Shown piece after piece: positions 49,487 to 57,644 of a stretch of 64,000 nt of DNA. The stretch is taken from NCBI RefSeq assembly GCF_014055005.1, contig NZ_CP059570.1:1984001-2048000 (forward strand), read 5' to 3'. Made by a program: the position numbers and the translations under genes. The notes beneath the pieces are model-generated. The model made no database searches. It was not told where the DNA came from and worked only from the letters and a program-made list of their open reading frames with translations. The stretch's first letter is position 1. Each line of letters opens with the position of its first letter. This DNA is from Neisseria dentiae. Its GTDB lineage: Bacteria > Pseudomonadota > Gammaproteobacteria > Burkholderiales > Neisseriaceae.

Positions 49487-49662
49487 TTCAGACAGGCATC
49501 ATCGTCAAGCCGTAAGCAGTTTGCGTAGGGTAGGATTCCCCAATGCCTGTCTGAAAATCTCTGCATCATACGAAACACTCTGCGTCATACTCGGGCTTAG
49601 CCTGAGTATCTTCCCGTTTCAAAACAAAACAACAGATACTCGGGTCAAGCCCGAGTATGACG
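49487..49662. repeat. Direct repeat D1 with TGCCTGTCTGAA uptake motifs
   Basis: TTCAGACAGGCA (49487-49498) and TGCCTGTCTGAA (49544-49555) form an inverted pair around AGCAGTTTGCGTAGGGTAGG. Next come CTCTGCATCATACGAAACAC and a CGGGCTT palindrome ending at 49662. The same order recurs at 50537-50702 in the same direction. The motif differs from the GGCCGTCTGAA form used everywhere else here. Confidence 0.85.
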
Positions 49663-49686
49663 GCGGATAGATACGGCACACCATAC

Positions 49687-50481
49687 TCATCTCGACAATT
49701 TCAAAATATTCAGCGCACCGCGCCCGACCAGCAAAAACACCAACGTGCCGACCAACAAATCGGGATATTTCGAATGGCTCAGCCAGGTCAGCACGCCGGC
49801 GGCAATCACACCCAAATTCACCAGAACATCGTTGGCGGTAAAAATCATGCTCGCCTGCATATGCGCTTCGCGGCTTTTGCTTTTTTGCAGCAGATACAAA
49901 CACAACGCGTTACCGGCCAAGGCCAGCAAGGAAATACCTATCATCAGACGGAAATCGGGCAGGAATGCCCAACCGAAAAAACGTTGCAGCACCTCGAAAA
50001 AGCCCCACAACGCCAACACCAATTGCAAGATGCCCGCCGCTTTGGCCGTGTGTTTCTTGCGCACCGCCGTGCCGCCGACCGCCAGCAGGGCGAGGGCATA
50101 AACCAAGGTGTCGGCCAGCATATCCAAACTGTCGGCCAACAGCCCCATCGAACCGGACAAAATGCCGCTCAACGCTTCCAGCACGAAGAGAAACAGATTG
50201 ACGGCCAAAACCTGCCACAGCAGTTTGCGCTCGGCGGCAGGTTGCAAAACAGCGGTGTCCGAATCCGTTTCGGTGCTCTCCAGCAGCGAAGTATCGAAGT
50301 TCAAACTGTCGAGCCGCTGCAAAATCGGCTGGTAAGCGCCTTGGTGCCACACCGTTAAACGACGGTTGGCAATATCGAAATCCAGCGAGCGGATGCCGTC
50401 CAGGCCGTCCAGCTTCATGCGGATCAGCGCTTCTTCCGAAGGGCAATCCATTTTGGCAATGCGGAATACGGTTCGATACAT
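49687..50481 (-). CDS. CDF-type cation transporter with N-terminal heavy-metal-associated domain
   Basis: The 264-residue protein is a fusion. Residues 1-70 form an HMA-like ferredoxin fold (TVFRIAKMDCPSEEALIRMKLDGLDGIRSLDFDIANRRLTVWH) in which the usual MxCxxC is MDCPSE, so only one cysteine remains. From about residue 85 there are some five membrane segments with CDF features (SGSMGLLADSLDMLADTLVYALAL, FTANDVLVNLGVIAAGVLTWL). A short end replaces the usual cytosolic CDF domain. It probably moves a divalent metal, direction and ion unknown. It sits between the siderophore binding-protein and permease genes and is flanked by direct repeats, so it looks inserted. Confidence 0.85.
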   Translation of the reverse strand: MYRTVFRIAKMDCPSEEALIRMKLDGLDGIRSLDFDIANRRLTVWHQGAYQPILQRLDSLNFDTSLLESTETDSDTAVLQPAAERKLLWQVLAVNLFLFVLEALSGILSGSMGLLADSLDMLADTLVYALALLAVGGTAVRKKHTAKAAGILQLVLALWGFFEVLQRFFGWAFLPDFRLMIGISLLALAGNALCLYLLQKSKSREAHMQASMIFTANDVLVNLGVIAAGVLTWLSHSKYPDLLVGTLVFLLVGRGALNILKLSR

Positions 50482-50536
50482 GGTAAATCCTGTTTGTTCG
50501 TTTGGTTACACAGCAATCAGCCCTGCGATGCTTATT

Positions 50537-50702
50537 TTCAGACAGGCGTCACTCAAGCAGTTTGCGTAGGGTAGGATGCCCAAATGCCTGTCTGAAAACC
50601 TCTGCATCATACGAAACACTCTGCGTCATACTCGGGCTTGACCCGAGTATCTGTTATTTTTTATGAAACGGAAAGATACTCGGGGCAAGCCCGGGTATGG
50701 CG
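50537..50702. repeat. Direct repeat D2 with TGCCTGTCTGAA uptake motifs
   Basis: TTCAGACAGGCG (50537-50548) and TGCCTGTCTGAA (50585-50596) surround AGCAGTTTGCGTAGGGTAGG. CTCTGCATCATACGAAACAC and a CGGGCTTGACCCG palindrome follow, as in D1. The two copies bracket the metal-transporter gene, about 1.05 kb apart. Confidence 0.85.
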
Positions 50703-50729
50703 GTGAATCCATATAACGCCGAATAAATG

Positions 50730-50773
50730 TTTTCAGACGGCCTGCCCGCCATGCTGTTCAGGCCGTCTGAAAA
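50730..50773 (-). terminator. Inverted DUS pair after the siderophore-binding gene
   Basis: TTTTCAGACGGCCT and AGGCCGTCTGAAAA face each other over about 17 bases, beginning 7 bp past the stop codon. It could now stop most transcripts before the cassette. Confidence 0.5.
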
Positions 50774-50779
50774 CGCGGC

Positions 50780-51778
50780 TTACTTCGCGGCCGCAAACGC
50801 TTCTTTCACCTGATTGGCCGAATTCAGCAATTCCTGCGCGCCGCCGGCCGCCAGATAAGCTTCCGGCTTCAGATACACCACCTGGCCTTTTTTCCAAGCG
50901 GTGGTTTCGGCCACCAGCGGGTTGTTCAGCACGTCTTTGGCGGCCTGGCCTTCTTCGCCGATGGCGGCGCTGCGGTCGAGCACAAACAGCCAATCCGGGT
51001 TTTGCTGCTTGATGTATTCAAACGAAATGGGCTGGCCGTGGCTGCCTTCTTTGATGTTTTCATCTACCGCCGGTATGCCGATGTCGCGGTGCAGCCAGCC
51101 GCCCAAGCGGGAATCGGGGCCGAAGGCCGACATTTTGCCGCCGTTCACCAGAATCACCAACCCTTTGCCTTTGCCCGCGGCTGCCTGTTTGGCGGCGTCA
51201 AACGCGGCGTCGATTTCGGCTTTCAGCTTGTCGGCCTCGGCCTGTTTGTCGAAAATTTTGGCAAACACATCAATGCGCTGTTTCGCGCTTTCTTTCATGT
51301 TTTTGGTGTCGGCGGTCATCTCGATGGTGGGCGCCAGTTGGTTCAGTTGGTCAAACGCTTTGGCGGCGCGCGAGCCGATGATGATGAGCTGCGGCTGGTA
51401 TTCGTTGAGCGCTTCGTAGTTCGGCTCGAACAGCGTGCCGGCTTTTTTGGCGTCTTTAATCGCGTCTTTCAGATAGTCCAAACGCGATTGGTCAATCGAT
51501 GCGCCGATGGGCACGCCCAGCCTGCTCAAGGTGTCGATCATGCCCAAATCGTAAACGGCGATGCGCTCGGGTTTGAGCGGCACGGCGGCTTCGCCGCGCG
51601 CAGTGGCAACGGTTACGCTCTCGCCCTCGATTTTACGGGCGGTAGCCGGAGCGGAAGCGGCTGCCGCCGTTTGCGAAGCGGCGCCGGAAGCGGCCGCGTT
51701 TTTGTTTTCTTGTTGCGAACAAGCGGCCAGCGCGGCGATGCAGGCCAAAGCAGACAGGGTGAAACGGAAGTTTTTCAT
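50780..51778 (-). CDS. Iron-siderophore ABC transporter substrate-binding lipoprotein (FetB/FatB/CeuE type)
   Basis: The ATG at 51778 has GAGGAG eight bases upstream; the product has 332 residues. The signal peptide ends in a lipobox (ALAACS), followed by an A/S-rich linker. The class III binding fold begins at ESVTVATARGEAAVPLKPERIAVYDLGMIDTLSRLGVPIGA and includes EALNEYQPQLIIIGSRAAKAFDQLNQLAPTIEM, and NPDWLFVLDRSAAIGEEG near the C-terminus. This pattern is that of the catecholate or Fet system binding proteins. It starts 31 bp after the reductase gene and should pass ferric siderophore to the permeases, from which it is split by the cassette. Confidence 0.93.
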   Translation of the reverse strand: MKNFRFTLSALACIAALAACSQQENKNAAASGAASQTAAAASAPATARKIEGESVTVATARGEAAVPLKPERIAVYDLGMIDTLSRLGVPIGASIDQSRLDYLKDAIKDAKKAGTLFEPNYEALNEYQPQLIIIGSRAAKAFDQLNQLAPTIEMTADTKNMKESAKQRIDVFAKIFDKQAEADKLKAEIDAAFDAAKQAAAGKGKGLVILVNGGKMSAFGPDSRLGGWLHRDIGIPAVDENIKEGSHGQPISFEYIKQQNPDWLFVLDRSAAIGEEGQAAKDVLNNPLVAETTAWKKGQVVYLKPEAYLAAGGAQELLNSANQVKEAFAAAK

Positions 51779-51808
51779 GTTCAATGCTCCTCAAGCGGGT
51801 AATCAAAA

Positions 51809-52663
51809 TCAATGGTTTTCAGACGGCCTGCCTTCATCGGCATCGCCGTCGATAAATTCATGCCGTTTGGCGTGATAATCCTCTTCGGCCTCGCCCAGGC
51901 GCCAATAAGGCACGGCCACGCAACGGCCAAGCGGCAGTTGCCATTCTTTGCGGGCAAGCTCGCGCAAAGGGGCGGTCAGCCCGGCTTCGGCGGCAATCCA
52001 CACATAGCAGTCTTCACTTTGCGGGCGCGCTTGGCGGGCGGCGGCGATTACGGCGGAATATTGCTCGCTGCCGCCGGTGAATACGCTATGCGCCACCTGC
52101 GGCGGGCAGGCGAAATCGGCAGGCAGGTCGGCGGCTTCGGGCAGCAATAAAACCACATGGCCGCGCGCGTCGGGCGCCATCTCTTCCAGCATCGATTGAA
52201 TGGCGGGTACGGCGGTTAAGTCGCCGATTAGCAGGTATTCGGCGGCGGGCAGCAGCATCGGGTCGCGGGTGTTGCGCGGGGCGGTGATGCCCACGGTTTG
52301 GCCGGTTTGCACATGATGGGCAAACGCCGAAGCGGGGCCGTTATCGCCGTGCAGCACGAAATCAACGGTAAACGTGCAGGCCTGCCGGTTAAACGCGCGC
52401 ACGGTGTAGGTGCGCGAATAAGGCTTGTCGGCCGGATCGGCCCAGCGCGGGCGGCCTTTTTCAAAGCTTTCGGGCAGCACGGGCGCGCTTTGCCCTTCGC
52501 GCGGCAGCAGCAGCTTGAACGGCGCGCCGTTGCAGCGGAACGGATAATCGGCCAATTCGGGGCTGTGGAACACGATGCGGCGCAGGTGTTTGCCGACGTC
52601 GTGCCAGCTTTGCACCCGTATCAGGCGGATGCGGTGGGGATCGTTGTTGTCGGGGTTGGTCAT
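51809..52663 (-). CDS. Siderophore-interacting protein (ViuB/YqjH-type ferric reductase)
   Basis: Starting at MTNPDNNDPHRIRLIRVQSW (52663), it has 284 residues. The FAD-binding barrel shows KPYSRTYTVRAFNRQACTFTVDFVLHGDNGPASAFAHHVQTGQTVGI, the SRTYT motif being diagnostic. The NAD(P)H-binding half has YLLIGDLTAVPAIQSMLEEM and ends WRLGEAEEDYHAKRHEF. It reduces ferric siderophores in the cytosol to free iron. Its ATG overlaps the esterase stop (ATGA), so translation is coupled. The C-terminus reads through a DUS. Confidence 0.93.
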   Translation of the reverse strand: MTNPDNNDPHRIRLIRVQSWHDVGKHLRRIVFHSPELADYPFRCNGAPFKLLLPREGQSAPVLPESFEKGRPRWADPADKPYSRTYTVRAFNRQACTFTVDFVLHGDNGPASAFAHHVQTGQTVGITAPRNTRDPMLLPAAEYLLIGDLTAVPAIQSMLEEMAPDARGHVVLLLPEAADLPADFACPPQVAHSVFTGGSEQYSAVIAAARQARPQSEDCYVWIAAEAGLTAPLRELARKEWQLPLGRCVAVPYWRLGEAEEDYHAKRHEFIDGDADEGRPSENH

Positions 52664-53589
52664 GGTCGGCTTTCTAAATCCAATGTATATAAAAACGAAA
52701 AAGGCAGCAGGCTGCCGTGGTTGTGCTGCGGCAGCAGGCGGTATTCGAAATGCAGGTCGCCGCGTTCGGCCAACTGCGCCCGCCATGCGGCCAGTGTTTC
52801 GGCGGAAACGGCGGCCGTTGCCGCGCGGTGGCGGCGGACGCGTTCGCTTGCCGCCTGCGCATTTTCAGGCTTGGCACCGCCGCTTTGCAGCCACAACAAT
52901 TGTTTGCCGGCCATATTCTGCTTGCGCCATTGCGGGGCGTAGCGCGAGAGAAACAGGCCGTTTTGCCACCACAACGACGGATCGGCCGCCACATAATGCG
53001 TAAACGCCTGCGGCCGCACGCCCAACACATACAGCACAAACAAACCGCCGTAGGAATGCCCCCACAGGGTTTGCCGCTGCGGATTCAGGCGCACGCGCCG
53101 TTCGACGGCCGGGCGTATGGTGTCGTTCAGTAAGCGCAGGAAGTCGGCAGCACCGCCGTTGAGCCGCGCCGGGTCGGAGGTATCCGCCGCCGGCCGGCCG
53201 TCTGCTGCGGGCGGCGTGTAGTCCCAAGCGCGTTCGGCCGTAGCAAAGCGCAGCGGCGTATCGTAACCGAGCAACACCAGCACGGGCGGATGTTTCAGAC
53301 GGCCTGAATCTTCCGTTGGCAAGTGTTCGGGCAGGGCGTTGCCGTCTAAGGCATAAAGCGCGGCAAAACCTTGCGGCGGCACAGGCTGTTTGGGAATGCC
53401 GAGAAACACGCGGTAACCGCGCCTGCCGTCGGCCGAACGGAAGTGCAGCGTTTCAAAACGGTAAACAGGGTGAACCCCCGTTACCACCGAAAGATCGGCG
53501 GGACGGGTCAGATCCGGTGCCGCCCAAGCAGACGGTGCGGCGGCAAGCAGGCCCGACAGCAGTGCTATGGTACCATATCGCCTATTCAT
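52660..53589 (-). CDS. IroE/BesA-like siderophore esterase (alpha/beta hydrolase), exported
   Basis: The 309-residue protein has a signal peptide (IALLSGLLAAAPSAWA|AP). The fold follows the IroE type: RFETLHFRSADGRRGYRVFLGIPKQPVPPQGFAALYALDGNA, then the nucleophile elbow QTLWGHSYGGLFVLYVLG, YVAADPSLWWQNG and a late histidine in LLPQHNHGSL. Such periplasmic enzymes linearise or cleave catecholate tri-lactone siderophores such as enterobactin or salmochelin. Its ATG overlaps the preceding gene stop by four bases. The context with a FepA-like receptor supports a catecholate substrate; no synthesis genes are present, so the siderophore is probably taken from other organisms. Confidence 0.88.
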   Translation of the reverse strand: MNRRYGTIALLSGLLAAAPSAWAAPDLTRPADLSVVTGVHPVYRFETLHFRSADGRRGYRVFLGIPKQPVPPQGFAALYALDGNALPEHLPTEDSGRLKHPPVLVLLGYDTPLRFATAERAWDYTPPAADGRPAADTSDPARLNGGAADFLRLLNDTIRPAVERRVRLNPQRQTLWGHSYGGLFVLYVLGVRPQAFTHYVAADPSLWWQNGLFLSRYAPQWRKQNMAGKQLLWLQSGGAKPENAQAASERVRRHRAATAAVSAETLAAWRAQLAERGDLHFEYRLLPQHNHGSLLPFSFLYTLDLESRP

Positions 53590-54284
53590 TGGAACAAACG
53601 CTTATCCGCCGCAAAACCGCGTGCGTCGCCTTTGGCGGTATCGAATTCGGTAAAGGTGCTGTTGACGTCGGTAACGGCGGTTTGCCCGTCAATCACCACC
53701 GAGGCACTCAGTTTTACCCCTCCGCCGCTTTTTTCGCCGCTGGCCATATCGGGCAGCACCAAGCGCTCTATTTTAAGCTTGCCCGAGCTGATTTTGGCCT
53801 CACGCGTGGCCAACTGCTTGCCGCGCGGGCGGATTTTGTCTTCGGCTTTAAAGTTATCGGGAACCGCCGCATCGCTGATAACCGCCATGCCCAGCAGTTG
53901 GGCGCCGGCCAAATCCATTTGGCCGCCTTTCACCGGAATTCCGACCAACAGCTTGCTGCCACGGTGGATATGGCGGTTGTCGCTCCATGCGGTTTGCCCC
54001 TGGCGGGGGGCACGGGTTTGGTGTGCCAGCGAATAGGCGCGGCTCATGATTTGGATTTTGTAACCCGGGATTTTATTTTTGCCCAAGCCGTCGGTGATAT
54101 CGTCAACCAATTGCGGCGCCGTCCCCCCTTTGTTGCCCAGAATGCGCGCCGAAGTATCTGTCAGCGGCAGATTACGGCCTGCCACCGACAGGGTTTGCAG
54201 ATGACCGAAGCCTTCGGCTTGCGCAGTGAAGATGCTGCCGCCGAGCAACACCGCCAGAGTGAGTGTGCGAAGAGATTTGTTCAT
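53586..54284 (-). CDS. Exported protein of unknown function in the siderophore operon
   Basis: The 232-residue product has a signal peptide (LTLAVLLGGSIFTAQA|EG) and no further membrane segment. The mature chain contains LQTLSVAGRNLPLTDTSARILGNKGGTAPQLVDDITDGLGKNKIPGYKIQIMSRAY, then a basic stretch and a beta-rich end (GGGVKLSASVVIDGQTAVTDVNSTFTEFDTAKGDARGFAADKR). I recognise no family. It has no cysteine, so it is neither a lipoprotein nor disulphide-bonded. It lies between the receptor and esterase genes and overlaps the esterase start (ATGA). A periplasmic or surface role in siderophore handling is inferred from position only. Confidence 0.75.
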   Translation of the reverse strand: MNKSLRTLTLAVLLGGSIFTAQAEGFGHLQTLSVAGRNLPLTDTSARILGNKGGTAPQLVDDITDGLGKNKIPGYKIQIMSRAYSLAHQTRAPRQGQTAWSDNRHIHRGSKLLVGIPVKGGQMDLAGAQLLGMAVISDAAVPDNFKAEDKIRPRGKQLATREAKISSGKLKIERLVLPDMASGEKSGGGVKLSASVVIDGQTAVTDVNSTFTEFDTAKGDARGFAADKRLFQ

Positions 54285-54340
54285 TTTTTAATTCTCAAAA
54301 TAAACGGTTAGATTCTTCCAATATGGAAAAACTGCTTTAT

Positions 54341-54372
54341 AAGGCCGTCTGAAATCTTTTCAGACGGCCTTT
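54341..54372 (-). terminator. Inverted DUS pair after the receptor gene
   Basis: AAGGCCGTCTGAAA and TTTTCAGACGGCCTTT form a stem between the receptor and the next gene. It may reduce downstream expression relative to the receptor. Confidence 0.55.
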
Positions 54373-54377
54373 GCCGG

Positions 54378-56576
54378 TTAAAACCCCACTTTCAAACTTC
54401 CGTAAAATGCACGGCCGTGTTCGTTATAGGTGTAGGCGCCGTTGCCGGTGCGGTAGATTTTTTTATCACCGATATTACTCACGCCTACGCGCACATGGGT
54501 TTGTTTGTTGAACTGATAACCGGCGTTGATGCCCCAAATGCCGTAGCTGCCTATTTCGTCATTGCTCAAGCCGTTGCGGGCTTCCGTGCGGTTGATGGCG
54601 ACGGTGCGCGGTTTTTGGCGGCCGTAGTGGGTGAAGGTGAGGTTGGCGTCCCATTTTTCGGTCGGTGTCCAAGCCAGCGTGCTGTTGATGGTGTGTTTCG
54701 GCACCAACGACAGCGGGTTGCCTTGGTAGTCTTCCGATTCCTTCATGTAGGTGAAGTTGTTGCTCCATTTGAGTTTTTCGTGCAGCGGCACAACCAGATT
54801 GCCTTCAAAACCGGAAATCGTGGCTTTGGGCGTGTTCGACCATTGGTAAATCGGGTTGCCGATATTGCTGGTGGCGATCAAGGTGTCGCCGATCACGATT
54901 TTGTTGCGGTAGGCGTTGTGGAAATAGGTGGCCGATGCCTGCCAGCCGTTGCGGTTGAACTCGACACCCAGCTCTTTGTTGAGGCTGGTTTCGGGTTTCA
55001 AATCGGCATTGCCCATGTAGTAGCAGCGGACGGTGGTACCGATGTTGAGCGGGCAGCCGTTGCCGCGCGTGTAGAGAATGAAATCGGGGTTGGCCTGATA
55101 CAGGTTGGGCGCTTTGTAGGCGCGCGCGATGCCGCCTTTGACTGTCCAGTTTTGGCCGATTTGGTGCGAGAAGTTGAGTGCGGGGCTCCAGTTGTTGCCG
55201 CTGTGGCTGTTGTGGTCGAAACGCAGCGTAGGAATCAGCTTGGTTCTGTCGGTCAGCGAGATGTTGTCTTCGGCATAAACCGCCCAGTTGCTTTGTGAGA
55301 TTTTGCCGTCGCGGGTGGACGAAATGCCGCTGAATACGTCGGTGCGGCCTTGGTCGGTGAAGCCTTGCGAATTGGAAGCGGCATCGTCCAGTGTGCTTCT
55401 GTTGTATTCCGCGCCGACGGTTAACACATGCGGCACGCCTAATTCAAAAGGAACGTAGGCTTCGCTGCTCAAACGCAGGTTTTTCAGGTCGCTGTCGGTA
55501 TAGGTGTCGGCGTTGTAGCTGCCCTCGGGACCGCCGGCCAAGGCTTCGGGGAAGCGGCTGTTGGTGGTGCGGTCGTAGCTGACGTAGCTTTTGGTGTCGC
55601 CCCATTCATAGCTTCCGTCGTGGGTCAGCGAGAAGGCGGAGCGGTAAATACGGGCAGTTTCCGCTTTGTTATCGGCCAAATCATTGATCAGCGCGGCATT
55701 GGCCGGGTGCAGCACGCTGTTTTGCGTGTCGCCGTTATAGATATTACCTTGACGGCTGAAGCTGGAATCGAAGGTCAGGCCGTTGGCCGGATTGATACGC
55801 CAGTGCAGACGGCCGGCTATGTCGCGGTTGCGCACGCCTTCCACACCGGCCGAAGCCAGATTGCCGGTGGCGGCTTGGTTGATGTCGCGCGCGTCGGCCT
55901 CGGTTTTATTGGCACTGCCGTAAAGGCGGAACGACAACTTGTCTTTCACAATCGGCCCGCTCAGATAAAAGCCTGCACGGTTTGTAGCGCCTTCTTTGTT
56001 GTCTTGCGGCTGATTGGTGTAGTAGTTCACCGAGCCTTCGAATTCGTTGGTAATGCGCTTGGTGGTGATGTTGACCACGCCGCCCATCGCGCCGGAGCCG
56101 TAGCGCGCCGCCGCCGGGCCGCGCAGCACGGTAATCGATTCGATGGCTTCGGGCGGCACCCAGTTGGAATCGCCGCGCGTGTTGCGCTCGCCGCGCATAC
56201 TGATGCGCTCGGCATTGCGCGAGGTAACGGGTTTGCCGTCGATTAAAATCAGCGTGTTTTCGGGGCCCATGCCGCGGATGTCGATTTGGCGCTTGTTGCC
56301 GCGCTGGCCAGTAGCGGTGTTGCCGGTGAGGTTAACGCCGGGCATGGTGCGCACCAGCTCGGAAATATCGTTGGCAACGGGGCGCTTGGCGATGTCGTCC
56401 GCCGAAATTTTCGATACGCCGAGCTGCTGCTGCACTTGGCGTTCGGCAGTAACATAAACGGTGTCGAGTTCGGCCGTTTGGGCGGCCTGCCGCTCTTCTG
56501 CGTGGGCAAATGCGGCGGCCAGCGACAAGGGCAGGACGGCCACGGTAAACAGGGGATTGCTGATGATGCGGGGCAC
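54378..56576 (-). CDS. TonB-dependent catecholate siderophore receptor (FepA/PfeA type)
   Basis: The frame begins upstream at TTG codons, but GTG at 56576 follows GGAAG by five bases and gives a clean signal peptide (MPRIISNPLFTVAVLPLSLAAAFAHA), with 732 residues. The plug has LDTVYVTAERQ, VNLTGNTATGQRGNKRQIDIRGMGPENTLILIDGKPV and WVPPEAIESITVLRGPAAARYGSGAMGGVVNITTKR. The 22-strand barrel ends AFYGSLKVGF. The pattern RMRGERNTRGDSNWVPPE-like and QGNIYNGDTQNS is that of FepA/PfeA/IroN, not of FetA. It would import ferric enterobactin-type complexes with TonB-ExbBD. A Fur-like box lies upstream. It heads the import operon. Confidence 0.93.
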   Translation of the reverse strand: MPRIISNPLFTVAVLPLSLAAAFAHAEERQAAQTAELDTVYVTAERQVQQQLGVSKISADDIAKRPVANDISELVRTMPGVNLTGNTATGQRGNKRQIDIRGMGPENTLILIDGKPVTSRNAERISMRGERNTRGDSNWVPPEAIESITVLRGPAAARYGSGAMGGVVNITTKRITNEFEGSVNYYTNQPQDNKEGATNRAGFYLSGPIVKDKLSFRLYGSANKTEADARDINQAATGNLASAGVEGVRNRDIAGRLHWRINPANGLTFDSSFSRQGNIYNGDTQNSVLHPANAALINDLADNKAETARIYRSAFSLTHDGSYEWGDTKSYVSYDRTTNSRFPEALAGGPEGSYNADTYTDSDLKNLRLSSEAYVPFELGVPHVLTVGAEYNRSTLDDAASNSQGFTDQGRTDVFSGISSTRDGKISQSNWAVYAEDNISLTDRTKLIPTLRFDHNSHSGNNWSPALNFSHQIGQNWTVKGGIARAYKAPNLYQANPDFILYTRGNGCPLNIGTTVRCYYMGNADLKPETSLNKELGVEFNRNGWQASATYFHNAYRNKIVIGDTLIATSNIGNPIYQWSNTPKATISGFEGNLVVPLHEKLKWSNNFTYMKESEDYQGNPLSLVPKHTINSTLAWTPTEKWDANLTFTHYGRQKPRTVAINRTEARNGLSNDEIGSYGIWGINAGYQFNKQTHVRVGVSNIGDKKIYRTGNGAYTYNEHGRAFYGSLKVGF

Positions 56577-56728
56577 AGGCTTCTTCCTTTTTCCGAATGT
56601 TTCCAACAAGATGTTTGAACCGGGGCGTGTAGCCGGCCGCGTTGTGGCGGTATTTTTGGTTAAAATCCGCTTCTCAAACCTTCCGCCTACACACTCTGGA
56701 ATAAATTAGTGTTATCCAGTTTAACATA

Positions 56729-56747
56729 GATATTGATAATAGTTTTT
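56729..56747 (-). promoter_or_regulatory. Candidate Fur box upstream of the siderophore receptor
   Basis: GATATTGATAATAGTTTTT agrees with the 19-bp Fur consensus at 14 positions by my count. It lies about 150 bp before the receptor start in very AT-rich DNA. It may also affect luxS on the other side. An AT-type DUS follows at 56791. Confidence 0.55.
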
Positions 56748-56889
56748 ATTAGATTTAGATTTTTACATTTATACCGTAACAAACGGCAGCCATGCCGTCT
56801 GAAACTGCACCTGCTCTGGTTTTGCAGAAACTATTATTTAATTTTATTTTTTAAAACAATTATTTAATAGCCAACCCCCCATAATCGCG

Positions 56890-56952
56890 GCTTAACTCGG
56901 GCATCTTGGGTTTCAGCGAGTTTTGAGATACCCGGCAAGCCCGGGCATGACG
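56890..56952. repeat. Short palindromic repeat
   Basis: GCTTAACTCGGGCATCTTGG and ACCCGGCAAGCCCGGGCATGA are shortened, inverted copies of the CGGGCTTGACCCG repeat, between the receptor and luxS. The rest of 56577-57063 is AT-rich promoter DNA plus two DUS. Confidence 0.6.
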
Positions 56953-57063
56953 CGCATACTTTTAATTTGACTGGCCATAACCCAGCAGAAGCTTTGTTTT
57001 CAGACGGCCTGCGGCCGAAAATGCTATGATTCGGTTTTGCCACAATTTCTCAAAGGAACAATC

Positions 57064-57570
57064 ATGCCGCTGCTCGACAGTTTCAAAGTAGACCACACCC
57101 GTATGCACGCGCCAGCGGTGCGGGTGGCCAAAACCATGCGCACGCCCAAAGGCGACGACATCACTGTTTACGATTTGCGCTTTTGCGTGCCGAATCAGGA
57201 AATTCTGCCCGAAAAAGGCATACACACGCTGGAGCATCTGTTTGCGGGCTTTATGCGCGACCACCTGAACGGCGCCGATGTGGAAATCATCGATATTTCG
57301 CCGATGGGCTGCCGCACCGGCTTTTATATGAGCCTGATCGGCACGCCCGACGAAGCCCGCGTGGCCGATGCGTGGCTCGCTTCGATGCAGGATGTGTTAA
57401 ACGTGCAAAACCAAAACGAAATCCCCGAGCTGAACGAATACCAGTGCGGCACTTATCAGATGCACTCGCTGGCCGAGGCGCAAGGCATCGCCCGCAACAT
57501 CATCGAACGCAAGGTGGGCGTGAACAAAAGCGAAGATTTGACATTAGACGAAAGCCTGCTGGGCAATTGA
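57064..57570 (+). CDS. luxS: S-ribosylhomocysteine lyase (AI-2 synthase)
   Basis: From MPLLDSFKVDHTRMHAPAVRVAKTM (AAAGGA eight bases upstream) the protein has 168 residues. The metal ligands are in the HTLEH motif and in the C-terminal cysteine region (NEYQCGTYQMHS), with the catalytic Cys in DISPMGCRTGFY. LuxS splits S-ribosylhomocysteine to homocysteine and the precursor of autoinducer 2 in the activated methyl cycle. The homocysteine feeds MetE. Monocistronic, with a DUS hairpin after it. Confidence 0.98.
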   Translation: MPLLDSFKVDHTRMHAPAVRVAKTMRTPKGDDITVYDLRFCVPNQEILPEKGIHTLEHLFAGFMRDHLNGADVEIIDISPMGCRTGFYMSLIGTPDEARVADAWLASMQDVLNVQNQNEIPELNEYQCGTYQMHSLAEAQGIARNIIERKVGVNKSEDLTLDESLLGN

Positions 57571-57589
57571 TGCCTGCAAGCGATAAAAC

Positions 57590-57618
57590 AGGCCGTCTGA
57601 AAACTTTTCAGACGGCCT
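57590..57618. terminator. Inverted DUS pair between luxS and dtd
   Basis: AGGCCGTCTGAAAA and TTTTCAGACGGCCT with almost no loop, placed between two convergent genes and able to serve both. Confidence 0.7.
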
Positions 57619-57644
57619 TCAAGTTTGTTATCGGCAAGAGAACT

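Noticed and set aside
54378..56576. Receptor as FetA (FrpB)
   Set aside because: The plug and barrel motifs follow FepA/PfeA, including the WVPPEAIE and RGPAAARYG stretches, and do not resemble meningococcal FetA.
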